NCBI GenBank assembly: GCA_020445785.1
Contig: JAGRFZ010000030.1
Span: forward strand, 1,699-53,221
Source of the DNA: Rhodocyclaceae bacterium
Lineage (GTDB): Bacteria; Pseudomonadota; Gammaproteobacteria; Burkholderiales; Rhodocyclaceae
Direction: 5' to 3'
Length of the DNA stretch: 51,523 nt
The translations under genes and the position numbers were made by a program. Within the stretch, counting starts at the first letter, position 1. Every line of letters begins with the position of its first letter. Shown here piece by piece: positions 1-8,775 of this stretch. The notes below the pieces were generated by a model. The model had not been told where the DNA came from and did not search any database. It was given only the letters and a program-made list of their open reading frames with translations.

Positions 1-1827
1 AACGGCCACGGCTCGATGCTGCTCTACGCCCTGCTACACCTCAGCGGCTACGATCTGCCGGTCGGCGAACTGCGGCGCTTCCGCCAACTCGACAGCCGCA
101 CGCCGGGCCATCCCGAGAACGGCGTCACGCCCGGGGTCGAGACCACCACCGGACCACTCGGTCAAGGCCTGGCCAACGCGGTCGGCATGGCGCTCGCCGA
201 AAAACGATTGGCCGCCGAATTCAACCGCCCCGAGGCCACCATCGTCGACCACCGTACCTGGGTCTTCCTCGGCGACGGCTGCCTGATGGAAGGCATCAGC
301 CACGAGGCCGCCGGCATCGCCGGCGTGCAACGACTGTCGAAGCTGATCGCGCTGTGGGACGACAACCGCATCTCGATCGACGGCGACGTCTCGGGCTGGT
401 TCTGCGACGACACGCCGGCACGCTTCCGTGCCTACGGCTGGAACGTCATCGAGGCCGTGGACGGCCACGACATCGCGGCGATCGACCGGGCGATCCGCGA
501 AGCGATGGCCAACAGCGACAACGATGTCGGCCCGACCCTGATCTGCTGCCGGACGACGATCGGCCAGGGCAGCCCGGCCAAGGCCGGCAGCGCGGGCATT
601 CATGGCGCGCCGCTCGGCGCGGACGAGATCGGCGCCACCCGTGCGGCACTGGCCTGGCCCCACGCGCCGTTCGAAATCCCCGCCGAGGTGCGCGAGGCGT
701 TCGATGCCCGCCCGCGCGGCGAGGCCGCCCGCGCCGCCTGGCGCGACCGTCTCGCCGCCTACCGAAGCCACCATCCGCAGGCCGCGGCCGAGTTCGAGCG
801 GCGCATGGGCGGCGCACTGCCGGTCGGCTTCGAGGTGCTCGCCCAGGCCATTGTGCGGGGCGTGCATAACGAGGCGGAGGGTCCGGCGACGCGCAAGGCC
901 AGCCAGCAATCGATCGGGCGCATGGCCCGCGCGCTGCCGGAGCTGATCGGCGGCTCGGCCGATCTGACCCACTCCAACCTCACCGACTGGCCGGACTGCG
1001 GACGCATGGGCGCCGACGACAGCGGCCGCCACATCAGTTGGGGCGTGCGCGAGTTCGGCATGGCCGCGGCCTGCAACGGCATTGCCCTGCACGGTGGCCT
1101 GCTGCCCTTCTGCGCGACCTTTCTGACCTTTTCCGACTATGCGCGCAACGCGATCCGGATGAGCGCGCTGATGCGCCAGCGGGTGATCTACGTCATGACC
1201 CACGATTCGATCGGGCTCGGCGAAGACGGCCCTACCCACCAGCCGATCGAGCACCTGCCCAGCCTGCGCCTGATCCCCGGCCTCGACGTCTGGCGACCAT
1301 GCGATGCGGTCGAGACGCAGGCGGCCTGGGTCGCTGCACTCGAACGCAGCGACGGCCCGAGCCTGATCGCCTGTTCGCGCCAGAATCTGCCCCACCAGCC
1401 GCGCGACGAGGCACGGCTCGACGAAATCTCCCGCGGCGGCTACGTGCTGGCCGAGGCGGGCACCGGCGCGCCGCGCCTGGTGATCGTCGCCACCGGTTCG
1501 GAGGTGGCGCTGGCGATGGCCGTGCGGGAGCGCCTCGAGGGCGAGGGCATCGGTGTTCGCGTCGTTTCGATGCCCTGCACCGCAGCCTTCGACCGGCAGT
1601 CCGCGGAATGGCGACACGCGGTGCTCGCCGACGGCGTGCCACGCCTGGCACTCGAGGCGGCCCAGCCGGATCTGTGGTGGAAATACCTGGCCGGTGCGCC
1701 CCGGGCCGCCGTCGTCGGCATCGACCGCTTCGGCGAGTCGGCCCCGGCCGCCGACCTGGCGGCGCACTTCGGCCTGACCCCGGCCCGGGTCGCCGAGGCC
1801 GCCCGTACGCTGGCATCGCCGCAATGA
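1..1827 (+). CDS. tkt: Transketolase, 5'-truncated by window edge
   Basis: Transketolase transfers two-carbon units between sugar phosphates with thiamine diphosphate, in the cytoplasm, for the pentose phosphate and Calvin cycles. The open frame runs from base 1, whose first residues NGHGSMLLYALLH match a block normally about 60-65 residues into the protein, so that much of the N-terminus lies outside the window; 608 residues are visible. The thiamine-binding GDGCLMEGISHEA block, the DDNRISIDG segment and the pyrimidine-domain block REFGMAAACNGIALHGG are present, and the C-terminal domain is complete. It lies 229 bases upstream of pgk on the same strand, consistent with a cbbT-cbbK-cbbA-like group, although the gap and pyk genes often found in such clusters are absent. 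Confidence 0.97.
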   Translation, partial: NGHGSMLLYALLHLSGYDLPVGELRRFRQLDSRTPGHPENGVTPGVETTTGPLGQGLANAVGMALAEKRLAAEFNRPEATIVDHRTWVFLGDGCLMEGISHEAAGIAGVQRLSKLIALWDDNRISIDGDVSGWFCDDTPARFRAYGWNVIEAVDGHDIAAIDRAIREAMANSDNDVGPTLICCRTTIGQGSPAKAGSAGIHGAPLGADEIGATRAALAWPHAPFEIPAEVREAFDARPRGEAARAAWRDRLAAYRSHHPQAAAEFERRMGGALPVGFEVLAQAIVRGVHNEAEGPATRKASQQSIGRMARALPELIGGSADLTHSNLTDWPDCGRMGADDSGRHISWGVREFGMAAACNGIALHGGLLPFCATFLTFSDYARNAIRMSALMRQRVIYVMTHDSIGLGEDGPTHQPIEHLPSLRLIPGLDVWRPCDAVETQAAWVAALERSDGPSLIACSRQNLPHQPRDEARLDEISRGGYVLAEAGTGAPRLVIVATGSEVALAMAVRERLEGEGIGVRVVSMPCTAAFDRQSAEWRHAVLADGVPRLALEAAQPDLWWKYLAGAPRAAVVGIDRFGESAPAADLAAHFGLTPARVAEAARTLASPQ

Positions 1828-1961
1828 TCACCGCGGCCGCAGCGGACCGGTTCTTCCCCGTGGGCATGCGGAGCCTTCCCTCCTCCCGCACGCCAGGTAC
1901 CGACCGGATCGTTTGCGCGCCGCGCCCGAATTGGACTTTTCCTGCTACCTGGAGACACAGC

Positions 1962-2060
1962 ATGAATGATCGAGCCGCCTATTCGATGCCGACCCCGCAT
2001 CCACGGCAGCGAGGCACGTGCCGGCCTCGGCACCCTTTCCCTTTCGGAGCTTGGCGATGA
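1962..2060 (+). CDS. Possible 32-residue leader ORF overlapping pgk
   Basis: A short frame starts at an ATG with a good ribosome site (ctggag, 6-11 bases upstream) and ends in TGA that overlaps the pgk ATG as ATGA (2057-2060). The peptide, beginning MNDRAAYSM, is rich in Pro and Arg and resembles no family I know. It could be a translationally coupled leader of pgk, a relic of a deleted gene (gap often occupies this slot), or chance. It fits no GAPDH N-terminus. Confidence 0.3.
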   Translation: MNDRAAYSMPTPHPRQRGTCRPRHPFPFGAWR

Positions 2061-3265
2061 GTGCGCCGTTCCTGCGCCTGAACGAAGTCGAGCTGGCGGG
2101 ACGCCGCGTGTTCTTGCGGGCCGATTTCAACGTGCCGCTGAGCGACGACGGCGGGGTCGCCGACGACAGCCGGATTCGCGCCACCCTGCCCGGCATCCGT
2201 GACTGCCTCGCGCGCGGGGCCTCGCTGGCGATCGCCTCCCACCTCGGCCGCCCCACCGCCGGAAGGCTCGGTCCGCACGAGAGCCTGGCACCGGTGGCCC
2301 GGCGCCTGTCCGAACTGCTGGGCCGACCGGTGCCGCTGGTCAAGGAATGGCGCAGCCGCGACTTCGCCCCCCCTTTCGGCGAGGTCGTGATGCTCGAAAA
2401 CTGCCGCGGCAACGCTGGCGAAACAGCTGACGATCCGCTGCTGGCCGAGCGACTGGCCCGCTACGTGGACGTCTATGTCAACGACGCTTTCGGCACCGCC
2501 CACCGCAAGGAATGCACGCTCTCGGCACTGGCCAAGGCGGCGCCAATGGCCTGCGCCGGCCCGCTGCTCGCTGCCGAACTGGATGCGCTCGGCCGCGCCT
2601 TGGCGGCACCGCGGCGGCCGCTCGCGGCGATCGTCGGCGGATCGAAGGTGTCCACCAAGCTGGCGGTGCTGGAACGCCTGGCCGAGCAGGTGGACCTGCT
2701 GATCGTCGGCGGCGGCATCGCCAATACCTTCATCGCCGCCCAGGGCCACGATGTCGGCGCTTCGCTGTTCGAAGCCGAGCTGTTGGCGTCGGCCAGACGC
2801 ATCAGCGAACGGCTGGCCCAGCGCGGGGCACGCCTGTGGTTGCCGACCGACGTGGTCTGCGCGGACCATTTCGGCGCCGATGCCGAGATCCGGGTCTGCA
2901 CCCTCGACCAAGTTCCGAGCGGCTGGATGATTCTCGACGTCGGGCCGGACAGCCAGGCGGCGCTGACACCGGCCCTGGCGGACTGCGGCACGGTGGTCTG
3001 GAACGGCCCGCTCGGCGTCTTCGAACTCGACCCGTTCGCCGCCGGCACCCGCGCGCTGGCAGCAGCGATCGCGGCCAGCCCCGCATTTTCCATCGCCGGC
3101 GGCGGCGACACATTGGCGGCGATCGCACGCTTCGACGTCGCCGACGGACTCGACATGATCTCGACCGGCGGCGGTGCCTTCCTGGAATTTCTGGAAGGCC
3201 GCACGCTACCGGCGATCGCCGCCCTGCTCGAAGCCCGCCGCAACGCGGCCGGTGCCACCGTCTGA
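2057..3265 (+). CDS. pgk: Phosphoglycerate kinase
   Basis: Interconverts 1,3-bisphosphoglycerate plus ADP and 3-phosphoglycerate plus ATP; a cytoplasmic enzyme of glycolysis, gluconeogenesis and the Calvin cycle. The 402-residue protein has the family's usual length and blocks: RADFNVPL near the N-terminus, ASHLGRP, LENCRGNAGE, DVYVNDAFGTAH, the IVGGSKVSTK hinge and the ATP-side blocks VVWNGPLGVFE and the Gly-rich STGGGAF near the C-terminus. An in-frame ATG exists at 2018, but the ATG at 2057 is preferred because it gives the usual N-terminus and follows cggag. Only 27 bases separate it from fba, so the two are probably co-transcribed. Confidence 0.97.
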   Translation: MSAPFLRLNEVELAGRRVFLRADFNVPLSDDGGVADDSRIRATLPGIRDCLARGASLAIASHLGRPTAGRLGPHESLAPVARRLSELLGRPVPLVKEWRSRDFAPPFGEVVMLENCRGNAGETADDPLLAERLARYVDVYVNDAFGTAHRKECTLSALAKAAPMACAGPLLAAELDALGRALAAPRRPLAAIVGGSKVSTKLAVLERLAEQVDLLIVGGGIANTFIAAQGHDVGASLFEAELLASARRISERLAQRGARLWLPTDVVCADHFGADAEIRVCTLDQVPSGWMILDVGPDSQAALTPALADCGTVVWNGPLGVFELDPFAAGTRALAAAIAASPAFSIAGGGDTLAAIARFDVADGLDMISTGGGAFLEFLEGRTLPAIAALLEARRNAAGATV

Positions 3266-3292
3266 GCCCGCCACGCCTACAGGAGATTCCCC

Positions 3293-4336
3293 ATGGCAAT
3301 GATTGCCCTGCGCCAACTGCTGGACCACGCCGCCGACCAGGGCTACGGCGTGCCCGCCTTCAACATCAACAACATGGAACAGATCCAGGCCATCATGGCG
3401 GCCGCCGAGCGCTGCGCCAGCCCGGTCATCCTGCAAGCCTCGGCCGGCGCCCGCAGCTATGCCGGCGAGCCCTATCTGCGACGCTTGGTCGAGGCCGCGG
3501 TCGAACAGCATCCCGACATCCCGATCTGCCTCCATCAGGATCACGGCGCCAGCCCGGCGGTGTGCCAACGCTCGATCCGCTCCGGCTTCACCAGCGTGAT
3601 GATGGATGGCTCGCTGCAGGAAGACATGAAGACCCCGGCGAGCTACGACTACAACGTCGCGGTGACCCGGCGGGTGGTCGACATGGCCCACGCGGTCGGG
3701 GTCAGCGTCGAAGGTGAACTCGGTTGCCTGGGCTCGCTCGAGACCGGCCAGGCCGGCGAGGAGGACGGCGTCGGCGCCGAAGGCACGCTCGATCACAGCC
3801 AATTGCTGACCGACCCTGCCGAAGCGGCCGATTTCGTCGCCGCAACCGGCGTCGACGCCCTCGCGGTGGCGATCGGCACCAGCCATGGCGCCTACAAGTT
3901 CACCCGACCGCCGACCGGCGACATCCTCGCAATCGACCGTATCCGCGCGATCCACGCCCGCATTCCCCACACCCACCTGGTGATGCACGGCTCCTCCAGC
4001 GTGCCGCAGGAGTGGCTGGCGATCATCCGCGAGTTCGGCGGCGAGATCGGCGAGACCTACGGCGTGCCGGTCGAGGCGATCGTCGAGGGCATCAAGAGCG
4101 GGGTGCGCAAGGTCAACATCGACACCGATCTGCGCCTCGCCATGAGCGGCGCGATCCGGCGCCTGGCCGCTCAGAAGCCCGGCGAGTTCGATCCCCGCAA
4201 GTTCTTCAAGGCTGCCCGCGATGCCGCCACCGAGATCTGCGTCGCGCGCTTCGAGGCCTTCGGCTGCGCCGGCCAGGCGCCGACCATCAAACCGCTGCCG
4301 CTCGACGCCCTGGTCTCCCGCTACGCGGCGGGCTGA
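3293..4336 (+). CDS. fba: Class II fructose-bisphosphate aldolase
   Basis: Zinc-dependent aldolase cleaving or forming fructose 1,6-bisphosphate (and possibly sedoheptulose bisphosphate) in the cytoplasm. The 347-residue protein begins [20 protein letters not shown], with the FNINNMEQ block, the metal-ligand segment CLHQDHG, the GTSHGAYKF block, [12 protein letters not shown] and KVNIDTDLR, all typical of the class II type B (CbbA-like) family. The ATG follows a clear aggaga ribosome site 6 bases upstream. It is the last gene of the tkt-pgk-fba group and is followed by a strong hairpin. In many relatives pyk sits between pgk and fba; here it does not. Confidence 0.96.
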   Translation: MAMIALRQLLDHAADQGYGVPAFNINNMEQIQAIMAAAERCASPVILQASAGARSYAGEPYLRRLVEAAVEQHPDIPICLHQDHGASPAVCQRSIRSGFTSVMMDGSLQEDMKTPASYDYNVAVTRRVVDMAHAVGVSVEGELGCLGSLETGQAGEEDGVGAEGTLDHSQLLTDPAEAADFVAATGVDALAVAIGTSHGAYKFTRPPTGDILAIDRIRAIHARIPHTHLVMHGSSSVPQEWLAIIREFGGEIGETYGVPVEAIVEGIKSGVRKVNIDTDLRLAMSGAIRRLAAQKPGEFDPRKFFKAARDAATEICVARFEAFGCAGQAPTIKPLPLDALVSRYAAG

Positions 4337-4375
4337 GCCCGCCCGCTCGCGACCGGCGACAGCCACCACGAGCCG

Positions 4376-4401
4376 AGGCCCGCGACATCGTCGCGGGCCT
4401 T
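4376..4401 (+). terminator. Terminator hairpin after fba
   Basis: An 11-bp perfect stem, AGGCCCGCGAC paired with GTCGCGGGCCT, with a three-base loop, 40 bases after the fba stop and followed by only two T's. It probably ends the tkt-pgk-fba transcript. The weak T-tract lowers certainty. Confidence 0.65.
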
Positions 4402-4410
4402 GCCATGCGC

Positions 4411-4432
4411 CGCCGGCCGGGGCCGGCCGGCG
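4411..4432 (-). terminator. GC hairpin after the PKD protein gene
   Basis: An 8-bp stem CGCCGGCC / GGCCGGCG with a six-base loop lies six bases past the minus-strand stop of the PKD gene. There is no T-tract, so its terminator role is inferred from position between convergent genes. Confidence 0.4.
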
Positions 4433-4437
4433 ATGCC

Positions 4438-7400
4438 TCAGAACTGACCGCAGCTGATCACGTTGTCGGCGGGCGCGTAGTCCAGACCGGCATACGTCAC
4501 CAAATCGACGCAGAAGCCGAAGCTGACGCCGCCTTTCTGGCTGGTCGTGGTCTGCAGGCTCGCCGATCCGTCGCCGCCGCTCTGGCCAGTGACCGATTCG
4601 TCGTAGCTGCCCGAAAACGTTCCGCTGACCGTCGCGCCGCTGACCGGACTGCCGTTGTTGTCGACGATGCCTACGACCGCGACCGCCAACTTGCTGCCCT
4701 TGCCGGCATTCGCCGTGGACAGCGTGATCGCGCCGACGTGCAGCGAGGTCGCGGGGTCGCCGCCACCACCCGTCGGGGTCGCCGAGGCGACGGCGCTGGA
4801 CGCACTCTCGTTGCCACTGGTGTCGAGCGCGACCACCCGGTACAGATAGGTCTGGCCGTTGGTCAGCCCGCCATCGACATAGGCCGACGCACCGACGCCA
4901 CTGCCGCTGGTTAGCCGCGTGTACGGCCCGGCGGCATCCGTCGCGCGCTCGACATGGTAGCCGGCGAGATCATTCTCGCCGTTGTCGGCCCAGTCGAGCG
5001 AGACCTGGCCGTCGCCCGCGGTCGCCACGAGGCCGGTGGGTGCCGCCGGAGGCGTGGCATCGCCGCCGCCGATGGTGATCGAATCCACCGTCTCGCTGCC
5101 TTGGGGATCGAACAGTGCGCCGGCCAAGGTCACGTTCACCACCCGCAGCGAATAGACCCCGTCGGCGCCGGCCGCCACGCTGAAGCTGGCGACGCCGCGG
5201 CGGTCGCTGTATTGCGTGCGGTTCACGTGACTGCCGTCGGGCAGGGTCCATTGGCCGGTCACGATCGCGCTCTGCTGCGGCACGCCGCGCCCGTTCAGGA
5301 CATGGACGGCGCCTTCGACGATGGGCGTACCCCGCAGCTTGCCGGTGGACATGTCGATGGCGGTCAGCAGCGACCGGTCCGAATGGCCATCGACGCTGAT
5401 CGTGACGCTGGCGCTATCGCTGTCGCCACTGTTGTCGGTGACCGTCACGGTGGCGACGAAGGTGCCGACCGACGCGTAGGAGTGGAACGGGCTGGCACCC
5501 GATCCGCTGGTACCGTCACCGAAATCCCAGAGGTAGGAGACGATCGTGCCATCGACGTCGGTCGACGCGCCGGCGTTCAAGGCGACACCGAGGGGCGCGA
5601 GGCCGCTGGTCGGCGTCGCGCTGGCCTGGGCGACCGGGGGTTGGTTCGGACCGCCGACCTCGATCGCCAAGGTGTCTTCCGAGAAATCGCCACGACTGTC
5701 GTATACCCGAAGGGTCGCGGTGTAGCTGCCGTCGGTGCTGAAGGTGAAGAAGGCCGGACTGCCGAACGAGGTACGGCCGTCGCTGATCCGCCACTCGATG
5801 TTGCCGAGGGCGCCGTCCGGATCGTAGGAGCCGGTTGCGAACAGTTGCACACTGAGCGGCGACGGGCCGCTGAGGTCGGTCGGCGAGCCGCTCGCGACGG
5901 CTACCGGCAGCACGTTCGGCGCGCTCGCCTGCACCATGATCGCCTGGGACGCGCTGCGGCCGGTACCGTCCACGACGGTCAGCAGTACCGGGTATTCGCC
6001 CGGTTGGCTGAAGGTGTGGCTCGGGTTCGCCTGGGTCGAGGTCGTGCCGTCGGCAAAATCCCACAGCAGCGTGACTGCACCCCCTTCCGGATCGACCGAG
6101 CCGAGTGCGGAGAAGTCGACCGTGAGCGGCACGTCACCACTGCGCACCGAGGCCGTGGCCACCGCCACCGGAAAACGGTCGGTGCCGTCGAGGACCTCGG
6201 CCAGGCCGATGCGGTAGTTCGACGACACCCCGTCGTTTCGCATCTGCGAGGCGGCGATCAGCGTGTCGCTGCCACGGCTGGCGACGGCCAGGTCGGTCTC
6301 GCCGATCGGTGAGTCGTCGATCAGGAAGCCCTGCGGGTCGATGATGCCGCCGTCGATGGCGACCCGCATGCCGTAGAGATCGCTGCGGGCGTCGAGCTGG
6401 TCGAGGGTGTGCGGCGCCAGGCGGTTCTTCTGGTCCTGGAATACGACGACGTAGTCGCGGCCGTCGAAGCCAATCGACGGCCGATATTGGTTACCGACCC
6501 ACGGCGTCGCGTTAACCCCGACGGGCGCCGCCAAGTTTGCCGGATCGATCAGGATCAGCTCCATGTCGTTCTCGACGCCCGAGGTGAGCTCCCAGGATTG
6601 GGCGAACAGCGCGTTGGTGCCGCTCGACGCAAGGGCGATGCGGTTGATGCCGTTGCCGCCGTTGGTCACCGAGAAGCCGATCCGGAATGGCGCGTCCCGT
6701 TGTCCGTTCGCCTCGACGAACACCCCGATCGCATCCGCTTGCGGGCTATCGTGGGTCCAGTTGCTGAGCCAGGCCGCCAGCCAGCGCCCGCCGACGGTGG
6801 CGACCACCGTCTCGCGCGTATAGACCGTGAACGGGCTGTCGCTGGACACGCCGAGGGCGATCGGCGTCGCGTCGAGGAGTTGACCGGCACCGCTGACACG
6901 GGCCCCGATCGGCAGAATGATCTGGATCGTCTGGCCGAATTGGCGGCCGACGACGAGGAAGTCGCCATTGAGCGCTGCGACATTCACCGGCCCGAAGGCG
7001 TTGCCCATCACCAGGGTCGCGGCAGCATCCAACAGGCTGCCATCCTGGGCGACACGCCGCGCGACGATGCCGCTGCCGTTCGGCCAGCTCACCAGGTAGT
7101 GGCTACCGTTCCAGGCCACGCCCGGAGAACCGGGCCCCCCGAGGGTCGGGCCCCGTTCGAGTTCCACCGGCGGCCCGACCGGAACACCGAGCGCGTCGAG
7201 CGCTTGCACCAGCACGACCAGCTCGCCCCCGATCTCTTCCCGATAGCCGAGCAGGTAGCCGTCGGCGCCGGCGGCCAGCTTCGACCCACGCTGACGCGGC
7301 TCGCCGGTGGAGATCCCGCCGTTGGCCAGCAACTCGTCGGTGCCATTGATGTCCGTGCCGACGGTGGCGCCGACGACGTCGTACTCGTTGCCGGCGAATT

Positions 7401-8529
7401 CGGTCCACAGCAGCTGGACGCCGCCGGACCCGGTACCGGCCATGAGGCCGGACTGGGCCGGCGCAAGCGCGCTACCACCGGGATTCAGCACCTGGCCGGT
7501 GGCGGGGTCGACCCGGGCGAGATGGAGGATGCGGTCGGCAGTGTGGTCCCAACCGACGCGCCAGTGGCTGCCATCCCAGGCGACGCCGACGATGTTGCCG
7601 AAGGGCGACGAGGCCGCAGCGAGGTCGACGCCATCGGTGTCGAGCAGAACGCCGGTCGGCGAGACCCGGGCGCCCATGATGGTCAGCGTGAAGTCCGGGC
7701 GCTGCCGGTTCCACGCGATGTAGTAGCCCTCGTCGGTCGCCCCCAGCGCCGAGATGACGGCACCGTCGAGCAGCAGGAAGGGGTCGCCGGCGGCGAGCAG
7801 GGAATCGATCAACACCGCGCCGGTGCCGTTGCTGGCCGTGAAGGTCAGCATGTAGGTGCCACCGGCGTGGGCGAGGCGCAATGCGCTGCCGCGGAAAACC
7901 CCGGCAGGCACGATGCTCACCGTGGGCGGATCCAGCACCACGCCGTCGGCATCGATGCGCACCGCGACGATGTCGTTGGTGACGTCGTTGCCGACCGCGG
8001 CGACCATCCAGCCGTTGCCGTCGGAGGCCACGGCATAGGAACCGGTGCCCAGGCCCGGAAGCGGGATCGGTGCCGGGTCGACCAGTGTCCCGTCGGGCGC
8101 GACGCGCACCGCTGCCAGCGTCGATGAATAATAGAAACCCGTGCCCGAGAGCGACGCCGAACGGAACACCACCAGCCAGTGGCTGCCGTTCCACGCCACC
8201 TTCGGTGCCGTCTGGCTGCCCGCGCCGGCGTGAATCGCGAACGGCACCCGATCGAGCGGCGTGCCGTCATCGGCAAGACGCACGCCGTAGATGTCGTAGG
8301 AGGTCTCGTACTCGTTATAGACGTACGGATTGGCACGTTCGTCCGACCACACCGCCAAGCGCGCACCGGCGCCCGCTGCGATGTCCGGTGCCACCTGATC
8401 GCCGGCGGCGACCGCGACCGTGCCGTCGTTCGGCAACAGCCGGTCGAGGCCTGGCAGGCGTGCCTGGGCGCCCAGGCTGAACAACAGCGACAGCGTGACG
8501 AATGCACGCACGATGATCGAACGACTCAT
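4438..8529 (-). CDS. Large secreted PKD/Fn3 protein, 1363 residues
   Basis: Predicted exported or cell-surface protein; substrate unknown. The start at 8529 gives a signal peptide (MSRSIIVRAFVTLSLLFSLGAQA) and follows an excellent ggaggt ribosome site. Residues from about 25 to 780 hold repeated blocks such as VAWNGSHW and DIYGVRLADDG, which look like beta-propeller blades. Three PKD domains follow at roughly 785-865, 874-955 and 965-1045, two with the classic WDF(A/G)DGT core and one diverged (WRISDGR). A fibronectin type III domain lies at about 1158-1250. Two Ig-like modules, about 1055-1150 and 1255-1363, resemble each other (GxxV..A.V.G.W/F with a following D/GGxAS core). The last is like the C-terminal module of many secreted bacterial hydrolases. 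No catalytic domain was recognised. The protein may bind polysaccharide or mediate adhesion; that is inference. Confidence 0.85.
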   Translation of the reverse strand: MSRSIIVRAFVTLSLLFSLGAQARLPGLDRLLPNDGTVAVAAGDQVAPDIAAGAGARLAVWSDERANPYVYNEYETSYDIYGVRLADDGTPLDRVPFAIHAGAGSQTAPKVAWNGSHWLVVFRSASLSGTGFYYSSTLAAVRVAPDGTLVDPAPIPLPGLGTGSYAVASDGNGWMVAAVGNDVTNDIVAVRIDADGVVLDPPTVSIVPAGVFRGSALRLAHAGGTYMLTFTASNGTGAVLIDSLLAAGDPFLLLDGAVISALGATDEGYYIAWNRQRPDFTLTIMGARVSPTGVLLDTDGVDLAAASSPFGNIVGVAWDGSHWRVGWDHTADRILHLARVDPATGQVLNPGGSALAPAQSGLMAGTGSGGVQLLWTEFAGNEYDVVGATVGTDINGTDELLANGGISTGEPRQRGSKLAAGADGYLLGYREEIGGELVVLVQALDALGVPVGPPVELERGPTLGGPGSPGVAWNGSHYLVSWPNGSGIVARRVAQDGSLLDAAATLVMGNAFGPVNVAALNGDFLVVGRQFGQTIQIILPIGARVSGAGQLLDATPIALGVSSDSPFTVYTRETVVATVGGRWLAAWLSNWTHDSPQADAIGVFVEANGQRDAPFRIGFSVTNGGNGINRIALASSGTNALFAQSWELTSGVENDMELILIDPANLAAPVGVNATPWVGNQYRPSIGFDGRDYVVVFQDQKNRLAPHTLDQLDARSDLYGMRVAIDGGIIDPQGFLIDDSPIGETDLAVASRGSDTLIAASQMRNDGVSSNYRIGLAEVLDGTDRFPVAVATASVRSGDVPLTVDFSALGSVDPEGGAVTLLWDFADGTTSTQANPSHTFSQPGEYPVLLTVVDGTGRSASQAIMVQASAPNVLPVAVASGSPTDLSGPSPLSVQLFATGSYDPDGALGNIEWRISDGRTSFGSPAFFTFSTDGSYTATLRVYDSRGDFSEDTLAIEVGGPNQPPVAQASATPTSGLAPLGVALNAGASTDVDGTIVSYLWDFGDGTSGSGASPFHSYASVGTFVATVTVTDNSGDSDSASVTISVDGHSDRSLLTAIDMSTGKLRGTPIVEGAVHVLNGRGVPQQSAIVTGQWTLPDGSHVNRTQYSDRRGVASFSVAAGADGVYSLRVVNVTLAGALFDPQGSETVDSITIGGGDATPPAAPTGLVATAGDGQVSLDWADNGENDLAGYHVERATDAAGPYTRLTSGSGVGASAYVDGGLTNGQTYLYRVVALDTSGNESASSAVASATPTGGGGDPATSLHVGAITLSTANAGKGSKLAVAVVGIVDNNGSPVSGATVSGTFSGSYDESVTGQSGGDGSASLQTTTSQKGGVSFGFCVDLVTYAGLDYAPADNVISCGQF

Positions 8530-8638
8530 TTGACCTCCTCCCGTTCTTGTCCTTGTCGGCAAGCCGCAACGTCCGCGGACAGATGCACGAGGCGTGCCAT
8601 GATCGCTCCGATGCTGGAACATCCGGCCACCGCCCGGC

Positions 8639-8652
8639 TTGATCGAGATCAA
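8639..8652 (-). promoter_or_regulatory. Perfect FNR/ANR-type box upstream of the PKD gene
   Basis: The sequence TTGATCGAGATCAA is a perfect 14-bp match to the FNR/ANR family consensus TTGAT-N4-ATCAA. Its centre is about 116 bases upstream of the PKD protein start, and no other gene start lies nearby. An activator at -41.5 would place transcription start near 8604, leaving a leader of about 75 bases; a weak CAGCAT sits in the matching -10 position. This suggests oxygen- or redox-controlled expression. Confidence 0.6.
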
Positions 8653-8775
8653 CAGAATACGAGAGGGTCCCGCGCTGCGTTCGGATTCGGGGGATATGGC
8701 GCGCGCGGCCGTGAAATCACCCAGAAATTGGCCTTGCGGCCGGTCGCCGCCCGGCACACCGGCCCGCTGCGGGGA

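Noticed and set aside
34-1824. A 596-codon open frame antisense to tkt
   Set aside because: High GC leaves long antisense frames open; the translation has no recognisable family and tkt itself is unmistakable.
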